From Clostridia bacterium (GTDB lineage Bacteria > Bacillota > Clostridia > Oscillospirales > Acutalibacteraceae), in assembly GCA_017552845.1 (NCBI GenBank), contig JAFZOE010000378.1:1-10710 (forward strand): a DNA stretch of 10,710 nt. The letters are read 5' to 3'. Positions 1 through 5,722 of the stretch are shown piece by piece (the first letter of the stretch is position 1; each line of letters starts with the position of its first letter). The notes beneath the pieces were generated by a model. The model worked only from the letters and a program-made list of their open reading frames with translations, had not been told where the DNA came from and made no database searches. The position numbers and the translations under genes are program-made.

Positions 1-275
1 CCTGCAACGGTGAACTGACCGCCGAACTTTTTGATAAGAATAATCCGGAAAAATTCGGAATCAAGCTAGTAATGAACGGCATTTTTGAATTTGACAAATC
101 TCTTATCAAAGAGAAAGTCCATGTTCTGACATTCAAGGAAATTTTTCCGCTTGCCAAGAGCATAATAGCGACGGTTTCGGTCAATGCCGGTCTTCCGCCG
201 ATGATTCTGCCGAATGTTGATATAGAGAGCGAGACAATCTGCAGATACGATCCCAATATGTTCAAAGGAGACTGA
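1..275 (+). CDS. C-terminal part of an unrecognised protein (5' end outside window)
   Basis: The reading frame is open from base 3 to a TGA at 273-275, giving 90 residues that end in YDPNMFKGD. An internal ATG at 72 has no ribosome binding site before it, and the frame continues upstream of it without a stop, so this is the tail of a longer gene rather than a 67-residue small protein. I do not recognise the family. The visible part is a mixed alpha/beta-looking soluble segment with no membrane helix and no clear catalytic motif; the stretch VNAGLPPMILPNVD is the most distinctive. Its stop lies 3 bp before the ATG of the ceramidase-like gene, and its last codons contain that gene's AAGGAG site, so the two are probably co-transcribed and translationally coupled. 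A functional link to the ceramidase-like protein is inference only. Confidence 0.75.
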   Translation, partial: CNGELTAELFDKNNPEKFGIKLVMNGIFEFDKSLIKEKVHVLTFKEIFPLAKSIIATVSVNAGLPPMILPNVDIESETICRYDPNMFKGD

Positions 276-278
276 TTT

Positions 279-1709
279 ATGGATCCCCTTGATATTGTCA
301 TGAAGGGTATAATCAAAATTACCCGTAATTACGGCAAAAAGATTCAGAAGCAGGGTGAAGCTCCCGAAATAGATAAAGCATCTCCGGTTGAGATAAAAGG
401 CGATGGCTTCCGCCTCGGTTTCTCGACCGATGAGATTATGCCTGACCTTGATTCCGGTAAAACCTATTGGATTGCAGGCCACGGTTCCGGCCACAAGATG
501 GAAGGCGTGCTGACTCCCGTTTCAATCAGCGCTGTCTGGCTCGATTGCGGCAGTGACGAAGGCATAATCTGGCTTACAGCCGACATTATCGGCCTCACAC
601 GTATTGAGATAAATAAAATCCGCGAAATGATTCTTGCATCCGATAAAATCAAGGGATGCAAAGGTATCAATTTCAGCGTTACTCACAGCCACAGCGGCAT
701 TGACACTCTCGGCTACTGGGGCAAGCCTTTCCTGAGTATTCCGGCGGACGGCAAAGATCCCGAATATATGGAAATGCTTATGAATAAAGCTGTCAAGGTA
801 TCCGAAGAGGCGTATCTTAACAGAAAGAGCGGAAAACTCTTTAACGGAAAAATCGAGGTTCCCGGAGGCCTGTTTACAAAGCGCGGTTTTCTTGATAAAC
901 ATGAGATTCTCTCGAGGATGAGATTTGTCCCCGATGATAATTCTGCAGAGACATGGCTTATGAATTTCGGCGCTCATCCGAATTCGCTCGGAGGCTCAAA
1001 CAGAATGCTCAGCGGCGAGTATCCCTATTTCATGCGCGAGCATATCAGAGAGGAGAGGGGAGCGAACGTATTTTTCGGCATCGGCGCAATAGGCGCAATG
1101 GACGGAGCGGAGCTTGATGAAAACCCGCTCGAATGCATCAAAAAGCAGGGCAGAATGTATGCGAGCGCCGCTGAGAATATTGCCGATGAAACAGAGCTTC
1201 AAACAAATATCAGATTCCTTACTCAGCCGTTTTATTATCCGGTTGACAACTATGTTCTGACTCTTCTCGCGCTTAAACATACCATGAGTTTCAAGGCGTT
1301 TCCCTGTAAATCAAGCCTTACCGGTATCTGCATGGAATCGGAACTTACTTATATGACAATCGGAAATCAGAAAATTATTATGCTTCCCGGTGAAAGCTTT
1401 GTCTCCACGGTATACGGCTCATATATTCCCAAGGAGCTTTCAACAACGGGTGAGGGGCCTGAAATCAATCCAGCTCCGCTCTGCGAAATCTGCAACGATA
1501 AAGATGTAATTGTTTTCGGCAACACCAATGATATGACCGGCTATGTTGTCCCTCCCAACGACTTTCTGCTCAATAAAACTCAGCCTTTCCTCAACGGAAC
1601 AAAGGACAAAAACGGTTTGAATCATTACCACGAAACCAATTCAATGGGTTATTACAGCCAGCAGGCCATAGCCGATACCTTTGCCGATATGGTTGCAAGG
1701 TTTCAGTAA
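279..1709 (+). CDS. Neutral/alkaline ceramidase-like hydrolase, cytoplasmic-looking
   Basis: This 476-residue protein resembles the N-terminal catalytic domain of neutral/alkaline non-lysosomal ceramidases, zinc amidases that cleave N-acyl bonds in ceramides. Visible family-like blocks are a GHGSGHKMEG segment (67-76), THSHSG (135-140) with two histidines placed like a zinc ligand and the catalytic histidine, NFGAHPNS (229-236), LPGE (369-372), and FGNTNDMTGYVVP (413-425) with a candidate tyrosine ligand. Assigning individual ligands is inference from family knowledge. The start ATG follows AAGGAG (265-270) at 8 nt. There is no signal peptide; the N-terminus is MDPLDIVMKG, then a basic stretch. 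Classical bacterial ceramidases are usually secreted, about 650 residues long, and carry a C-terminal Ig-like domain that is absent here. Ceramide as substrate is therefore uncertain; another N-acyl or amide substrate is possible. It lies downstream of an unidentified gene and is followed by a terminator. Confidence 0.8.
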   Translation: MDPLDIVMKGIIKITRNYGKKIQKQGEAPEIDKASPVEIKGDGFRLGFSTDEIMPDLDSGKTYWIAGHGSGHKMEGVLTPVSISAVWLDCGSDEGIIWLTADIIGLTRIEINKIREMILASDKIKGCKGINFSVTHSHSGIDTLGYWGKPFLSIPADGKDPEYMEMLMNKAVKVSEEAYLNRKSGKLFNGKIEVPGGLFTKRGFLDKHEILSRMRFVPDDNSAETWLMNFGAHPNSLGGSNRMLSGEYPYFMREHIREERGANVFFGIGAIGAMDGAELDENPLECIKKQGRMYASAAENIADETELQTNIRFLTQPFYYPVDNYVLTLLALKHTMSFKAFPCKSSLTGICMESELTYMTIGNQKIIMLPGESFVSTVYGSYIPKELSTTGEGPEINPAPLCEICNDKDVIVFGNTNDMTGYVVPPNDFLLNKTQPFLNGTKDKNGLNHYHETNSMGYYSQQAIADTFADMVARFQ

Positions 1710-1723
1710 TAAACTGAATAATC

Positions 1724-1754
1724 AAAGCCATCGGAATTGACCGATGGCTTTTTT
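1724..1754 (+). terminator. Intrinsic terminator of the ceramidase-like gene
   Basis: AAAGCCATCGG (1724-1734) pairs perfectly with CCGATGGCTTT (1741-1751) around the 6-nt loop AATTGA. The arm runs into six T residues (1749-1754), then CTTT. It begins 14 bp after the ceramidase-like stop codon. On the minus strand the same stem lies just past the stop of the convergent gene (1757-1759), but the sequence after it there is only GATTATT, so minus-strand termination would be weaker. Confidence 0.9.
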
Positions 1755-1756
1755 CT

Positions 1757-4321
1757 TTACTGTGTGATTTCCGGCAGTCTACTGAAAATCATTCTGAAGA
1801 ATGCCACTATTTTGCTCCAGAAATCTGTTTTGACTTTAACAAGCTCCGTTTCGCTTGAAAATGAATTTCCTTCTGAATCGGCGGTCGCGCATCTTATATT
1901 GAATGTGTCTTTTGCCTGATTATATGTAAATGTGTCGCCGGTTCCTTTCAGTTCGTTGTTTACATACCATTGAACGGGCTTGCCTGCCGAATTGCTGACA
2001 TTTGAGCGGAATGTTATTGTAGTCTTGTAATCAACTTTAATTACGCTCTTATAATTGATGATTGTAATAACGGGTTTTACTGGCGTGGTTGATGTTTCGG
2101 TGTATTTACCCGTTATAGTAATATCCTTTGCCGACATAGTATCAGCATGATTATTCCAGGCAAATGTGTATCCCGATATCTGAGGCGCCGCAGGTTCGTT
2201 GATTGTTTCGCCGTATCTGTATGTTTCTTTCTTGAGAATGTTTTCGCCTGCAATCCATGTTACGCTGTATTCATTTGCGGTAAACTGCGCAGTAAATTCA
2301 AGATTCTTTGCAGGCATGGTATCGGGAACAGGCTTATCCCAGCCGGTGAATGAATATCCGTCGTTTTCTATTACAATCGGTTCTCTCAGCTTTTCGCCGA
2401 AAGCGTATGTTTCCTCTTTTGTTTCATCATTTGCAATCCAGCTGACGGTGTAAGTGTTTACCTGCCAGAGGGCTTTGAATTCAAGATTTTCTGCCGGCAT
2501 TGTTTCGGGGAAATCTTTATCCCAGCCGATGAATGTATATCCTTCTTTTACCGGGTCGGCTGGTTTAATGACCTCAGCACCGTATGTGTAAATAGCGTTG
2601 TTTATATTGTTTCCGCCGTCTGTGTCAAATGAAATCTGGTAGCTGTTTTCGAGCCAGATTACATTGTATATGTCATCTGCAGTGCAGATATCTGGAATAT
2701 CCTTATCCCATTTTCCCGCATAGCCGGTGCGTGTCGGGATCGCGGGTGCGCTTATGCTCTGACCATGTTTGAATGTTTCTGTTATATTATCTGCTTCGCA
2801 GTTGAAATTGAAAGTTACTTCGTATGTTTTGAGATTATAGTAAGCTTTAAGTTCGGTTGTTCCTTCTGCCGAAATATTTTCGCTCAGTATGCTCTTCCCG
2901 CTGTCGAACACATATCCTTCGAATTCCTCCGGAGAAAAAGACGCCTGTGAATTGGTCCGTCCGTATTTTGTCTGTGTCTGTGAATCATACCCTCCGTTGA
3001 GATTTTCTTTATAAATCGTTATTTTATAAGGCGTGTCGTCGCGTTCCGTCCAGCTTGCCGTGAGTGTAAGATCTTCGGCAGGCATTCTGTCGGGTATATC
3101 GCCCCATCCTCCGAAATTGTAGCCCTGCCTTGTCGGTTCTTCGGGAATGATTGCGGAATTATAAGCGACCAGAGTATCTTTTAATTCGCTGCTGTCGGCA
3201 AACTTTCCGCCGTTCGCATTAAGCGTCAGTTTATAGCTTTTAATCTGTGTCAGCGCATTTGTTTCAATGTTGTGAGCGGGCATAGTTTCCGGAATATCAA
3301 CATCCCAGCCGCTGAAAGTGTAACCTGCAATTTCGGGAGTATATGCAGTAATTGTCTCTCCTGCTTCGTATTCATCGGCTTTTAATATGCTGCCGTTGAA
3401 TTTATAAGTTATTGTGTATTTATCTGCTTTCGAGAGGTCTATATATGTGACCGGGCGGACGGCTCTTACCGCATTGATATCGCAGGTGTTGACCGAACCG
3501 AAAAAGTAGATGCACCGGACGTTCCTTTCATTATAGATATCTTTCAGAAGCCAGTTTGAAGATTGAATTGAGTCTGCCGTGCTGACTACATATCCTCCTA
3601 TTGTTCCGTAATCGGTTACTGCGGCGATTCTTGAATCGTTATCTATGAAACCGTGATCTTCATTGAGAGCCTGCTCCTGAGTAAGAAGTGTTACTTTGTC
3701 TCCCGAGGAGGTGATCGCTGTTTTTTCATATTCACCGAAAGCGGTGTTATAAAAACTATTATTGAGGAACGCTTTTATTGTGCTCTGCGCAAAATCTGAG
3801 ATTGCGTCGTGAGTGTTATGATATGGCTGTGCGTCAATCAGCTTTTCTGTAATAATCAAACCGGCATCGGGATCAAGCACTTTCCACTCAATCGGCTCAT
3901 ATCTGAACCAGTAGACTTCGTTTTTGTAATATCCTCTGGCAGTAAAGGTATTTGAACTGTCGGAAGGGCAGGCAGCATAAGTGGTAGTCGGTCTGTATTG
4001 AGTGAATTTTATCGCTCTGTATTTCTCGCCGTTCAGCACCTTGTCTGCATAATAATAGTAGCTGACCTGCTGTTCGGTGCCGATTGTGCCCGTTCCGATA
4101 TAATAATTCATATCGACAAAATCATCATCGGAAAGCATCGCATTGAGAGCCGAAATGGTTTCGGAATCTTTAACCTCGGCCTGAGGATAACTGCCGAATG
4201 TAACCGTATCGCCGACTGAATAATCACTCTGGGAAAAAGCAGTGAAGCACAATCCGGCGCACGAAAATACGATTATTGCAGCCAGAGTGGTTGACAGAAT
4301 CTTGCAAATACTTTTTTTCAT
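1757..4321 (-). CDS. Secreted DUF6273 / InlB B-repeat surface protein
   Basis: An 854-residue exported protein. I start it at the ATG at 4319-4321 rather than nine codons upstream, because GAAAGGG (4336-4330) lies 8 nt before it and the product then begins MKKSICKIL with a typical Sec signal peptide: basic start, hydrophobic core, likely cleavage near residues 28-31. Residues about 36-300 match the DUF6273 pattern (GDTVTFGSYPQ; PIEWKVL; AFLNNSFYNTAF; LLTQEQAL; closing VRPVTYIDL). Residues about 302-743 hold about seven InlB/Flg_new-type repeats with GYxFxGWD and PETMPA signatures. After a TP-rich linker come an Ig-like domain (about 758-828) and a short amphipathic C-terminus. The likely role is cell-surface adhesion or polymer binding; this is family-level inference, and no catalytic site is visible. 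There is no LPXTG, S-layer homology or dockerin module. It is convergent with the ceramidase-like gene and divergent from the GH5 gene. Confidence 0.88.
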   Translation of the reverse strand: MKKSICKILSTTLAAIIVFSCAGLCFTAFSQSDYSVGDTVTFGSYPQAEVKDSETISALNAMLSDDDFVDMNYYIGTGTIGTEQQVSYYYYADKVLNGEKYRAIKFTQYRPTTTYAACPSDSSNTFTARGYYKNEVYWFRYEPIEWKVLDPDAGLIITEKLIDAQPYHNTHDAISDFAQSTIKAFLNNSFYNTAFGEYEKTAITSSGDKVTLLTQEQALNEDHGFIDNDSRIAAVTDYGTIGGYVVSTADSIQSSNWLLKDIYNERNVRCIYFFGSVNTCDINAVRAVRPVTYIDLSKADKYTITYKFNGSILKADEYEAGETITAYTPEIAGYTFSGWDVDIPETMPAHNIETNALTQIKSYKLTLNANGGKFADSSELKDTLVAYNSAIIPEEPTRQGYNFGGWGDIPDRMPAEDLTLTASWTERDDTPYKITIYKENLNGGYDSQTQTKYGRTNSQASFSPEEFEGYVFDSGKSILSENISAEGTTELKAYYNLKTYEVTFNFNCEADNITETFKHGQSISAPAIPTRTGYAGKWDKDIPDICTADDIYNVIWLENSYQISFDTDGGNNINNAIYTYGAEVIKPADPVKEGYTFIGWDKDFPETMPAENLEFKALWQVNTYTVSWIANDETKEETYAFGEKLREPIVIENDGYSFTGWDKPVPDTMPAKNLEFTAQFTANEYSVTWIAGENILKKETYRYGETINEPAAPQISGYTFAWNNHADTMSAKDITITGKYTETSTTPVKPVITIINYKSVIKVDYKTTITFRSNVSNSAGKPVQWYVNNELKGTGDTFTYNQAKDTFNIRCATADSEGNSFSSETELVKVKTDFWSKIVAFFRMIFSRLPEITQ
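1760..1822 (-). other. Amphipathic aromatic C-terminal tail of the surface protein
   Basis: The last 21 residues (834-854) run FWSKIVAFFRMIFSRLP and end EITQ. The pattern alternates hydrophobic/aromatic and basic residues, is too short and too polar for a sortase membrane anchor, and lies directly after the Ig-like domain. From memory, similar F-x-KIIAFFKxIF-type endings occur on other secreted Oscillospiraceae proteins; that recollection was not checked here. It may be a targeting or membrane-surface association signal. Confidence 0.45.
2093..3418 (-). repeat. Tandem InlB B-type repeat array within the surface protein
   Basis: About seven coding repeats of roughly 60 residues, each running beta-strand, Gly-Tyr-(Thr/Ser)-Phe-x-Gly-Trp-Asp, then a Pro-(Glu/Asp)-Thr-Met-Pro-Ala turn. 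The clearest units are 1 (GYTFSGWD, PETMPAHN), 2 (GYNFGGWGD, PDRMPAED), 5 (GYTFIGWD, PETMPAEN), 6 (GYSFTGWD, PDTMPAKN) and 7 (GYTFAWNN, ADTMSAKD). Unit 3 (about residues 432-496) differs: it opens YKITIYKENLNGGYD and ends in a GTTELKAYYN motif, like the 'YxxxHYxxNLDGxY' modules often mixed with InlB repeats. Unit 4 is degenerate (PDICTADD). DNA similarity is clearest between 2296-2359 and 2479-2542, about 81% identical by eye and 183 bp (61 codons) apart, which indicates in-frame duplication. In InlB and relatives such repeats form small beta-grasp-like stalk units. Confidence 0.8.
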
Positions 4322-4329
4322 AAAATCAA

Positions 4330-4336
4330 CCCTTTC
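4330..4336 (-). promoter_or_regulatory. RBS deciding the start of the DUF6273/InlB-repeat gene
   Basis: On the minus strand GAAAGGG lies 8 nt before the ATG at 4321-4319. The alternative upstream ATG at 4348-4346 would add nine residues (MFVYERVDF) in front of the signal peptide. That ATG lies inside or next to the predicted promoter start region and has no Shine-Dalgarno sequence of its own. Confidence 0.75.
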
Positions 4337-4348
4337 ATATACAAACAT

Positions 4349-4377
4349 ATTTTATCACATAGCTTTTTATATGGCAA
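4349..4377 (-). promoter_or_regulatory. Extended -10 sigma-A promoter for the surface protein gene
   Basis: Read on the minus strand: TTGCCA (-35; 4377-4372), a 17-bp spacer, then TAAAAT (-10; 4354-4349), preceded by TGA as an extended -10. Each hexamer is close to the consensus TTGACA/TATAAT. The start site is expected near 4342, leaving a leader of roughly 20 nt before the ATG at 4321. Confidence 0.7.
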
Positions 4378-4388
4378 CAATTAAATTG
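4378..4388. repeat. Short palindrome between the divergent -35 elements
   Basis: CAATT-A-AATTG is an 11-bp inverted repeat with 5-bp arms. It fills the gap between the two -35 boxes and overlaps the TTG of the plus-strand -35. It could be an operator controlling both genes, but it is short and AT-rich, and chance occurrence in an intergenic region is plausible. Confidence 0.25.
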
Positions 4389-4414
4389 ACAAATGCGCCC
4401 TCAGGTGTTATTAT
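4386..4414 (+). promoter_or_regulatory. Extended -10 sigma-A promoter for the GH5 gene and possibly the rnjA operon
   Basis: A perfect TTGACA (4386-4391), a 17-bp spacer and TATTAT (4409-4414; one mismatch to TATAAT), with TGT directly before the -10 as an extended element. The start site is expected near 4421, giving a leader of about 23 nt. No other convincing plus-strand promoter was seen between here and dnaB, although promoters inside coding sequence are hard to judge by eye. Confidence 0.8.
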
Positions 4415-4427
4415 ATATTATTATAAT

Positions 4428-4434
4428 AAAGGAG
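4428..4434 (+). promoter_or_regulatory. RBS deciding the start of the GH5 gene
   Basis: AAAGGAG lies 9 nt before the ATG at 4444. An in-frame ATG at 4393 would place the start inside the promoter spacer, upstream of the predicted transcription start, and would disrupt the signal peptide with the residues MRPQVLLYIIIIKECVP. The 4444 start is therefore preferred. Confidence 0.85.
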
Positions 4435-4443
4435 TGTGTGCCG

Positions 4444-5712
4444 ATGAAGGGCATTAAGTCAGTTTTAGCTATAATTCTTGCGGCGGCAGTGATTGTCTCG
4501 GCCGGTTTGCCTGCGGCTTATTCGGTGAATTCAGATGATAATGATTCTTCATCCGCGGCATTCGATTCCTCAGATTTTCTGAGCACAAAGGGCAAGTATC
4601 TTTATAATGCGAAAGGCGAGAGAGTTATCCTTCGCGGTGTTAATCTCGGCGCCTGGCTCGTATTTGAGGATTGGCTCTGCCCCTATGAAGAGGTTTCGGA
4701 TAACTTTGAGGTTATCAATACTCTTGAAGAGAGATTCGGCACAGAGAAAGCTTATGAGCTTCTCAATACTTATTATGATAACACCATTACCGAATATGAT
4801 TTTGACAATATAAAGTCAATGGGATTTAACTGCGTGAGAATTCCGTTCTGGTTCAGGAATTTCTATTATGACGATAACGGAACGAAAATACTCGATGAAA
4901 ACGGCGAATGGGATTTTTCGAGACTTGACTGGGCTGTTGAAGAGTGCTCCGAAAGAGGTCTGTATGTAATTCTCGATATGCACGGCGCAGTCGGCTATCA
5001 GAGCGATGCTCCCCATTCGGGCAAGGGAACATCATGCGGACTTTTCGCCGATACCGAGCAGGGTGAAAGATACAGAGAACTTACCGACGAGCTGTGGACC
5101 GCCATTGCATCGAGATATAAAGGCAATCCCGCAGTCGCTATGTATGACCTTCTCAACGAGCCTATGTGCGATGTCAACTGCACCGAACTTGACAGAAGAA
5201 AGAATAATGAATTCATCTATACCCGTTTATATGATACTGTGCGCAAAGCGGATCCCGATCATATTATCACCATGGAGTGTATATGGACTATGTTTGCTCT
5301 GCCTCATAAGGCGCTCAAAGGCTGGAGTAATGTAGTTTATCAGGTTCATTTCTATCAGAATTCTGATTTCATTTTCAACTTATTCGTATTCCTTACCAGA
5401 ATCTATTTTGCGGATACTCCGATGATTATGGGCGAATTCTATCCGCATAAAACTACAACCTGGAAGAATTGCTTCACCACTATGGAGAAATACGATTTCA
5501 ACTGGATGCTCTGGACCTATAAAGCAACAGGCCATCTTATGTGGAGCAGCGACTGGTGCTTGATGGGAAGCAAAGACGGATTCGAGAGGGCAAAAATCAA
5601 ATCGGATTCATTTGATGAAATCAAACGTAAATGGGGAGAGAATCAGCAGACTCAGAGCGGTTTTCAGGAAACCGGTCATTATGAAAACAATGTTAAAGAA
5701 TTTTTGAAATAA
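4444..5712 (+). CDS. Secreted glycoside hydrolase family 5 (glucanase-like)
   Basis: A 422-residue exported glycosidase. Residues 1 to about 28 form a Sec signal peptide (MKGIKSVLAIILAAAVIVSA, likely cleaved after AAYS), followed by a short Asp/Ser-rich linker. The catalytic (beta/alpha)8 domain covers about 48-400: RGVNLGAWL (64-72), VRIPFWF (131-137), DMHGAVGYQ (178-186), acid/base Glu239 in LNEP (237-240), a histidine in YQVHFY (299-304), and nucleophile Glu331 in MGEF (329-332). These are the retaining GH5 hallmarks. The overall pattern resembles exo-beta-1,3-glucanase/endoglucanase (BglC-type) proteins, but the subfamily and substrate cannot be fixed by eye. There is no carbohydrate-binding module, dockerin, SLH or sortase motif, so the mature enzyme is probably released or held by other means. 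It has its own strong promoter, is divergent from the repeat-rich surface protein gene, and ends only 10 bp before rnjA. Confidence 0.9.
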   Translation: MKGIKSVLAIILAAAVIVSAGLPAAYSVNSDDNDSSSAAFDSSDFLSTKGKYLYNAKGERVILRGVNLGAWLVFEDWLCPYEEVSDNFEVINTLEERFGTEKAYELLNTYYDNTITEYDFDNIKSMGFNCVRIPFWFRNFYYDDNGTKILDENGEWDFSRLDWAVEECSERGLYVILDMHGAVGYQSDAPHSGKGTSCGLFADTEQGERYRELTDELWTAIASRYKGNPAVAMYDLLNEPMCDVNCTELDRRKNNEFIYTRLYDTVRKADPDHIITMECIWTMFALPHKALKGWSNVVYQVHFYQNSDFIFNLFVFLTRIYFADTPMIMGEFYPHKTTTWKNCFTTMEKYDFNWMLWTYKATGHLMWSSDWCLMGSKDGFERAKIKSDSFDEIKRKWGENQQTQSGFQETGHYENNVKEFLK

Positions 5713-5722
5713 CAGGAGAAAT

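Noticed and set aside
72..275. Independent 67-residue small protein beginning at the ATG at 72
   Set aside because: No ribosome binding site precedes it, and the same frame stays open to the window edge, so it is the end of a longer gene.
522..977. 151-residue open frame on the minus strand within the ceramidase-like gene, and a similar one at 66-494
   Set aside because: Both lie opposite well-supported coding sequence and the products have no recognisable family features; they are shadow frames.
1760..1783. Possible sortase LPXTG-like motif at the end of the surface protein (RLPEITQ)
   Set aside because: The spacing is wrong (LPEIT, not LPxTG), and no hydrophobic helix or basic tail follows; the protein ends right there.
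4240..4321. Lipoprotein lipobox in the surface protein signal peptide (VFSCAG)
   Set aside because: Phe at the -2 position is atypical, and the hydrophobic stretch continues past the Cys to a better signal peptidase I-like site (AFS), so a standard secreted protein is more likely.
5188..5220. TTGACA inside the GH5 gene as a possible internal promoter
   Set aside because: No acceptable -10 hexamer follows at 16-18 bp; single hexamers in coding sequence are expected by chance.
5658..5674. Hairpin CGGTTT-TCAGG-AAACCG near the end of the GH5 gene
   Set aside because: It lies inside coding sequence, has only a 6-bp stem and no following T-run, so it is not a convincing terminator before rnjA.
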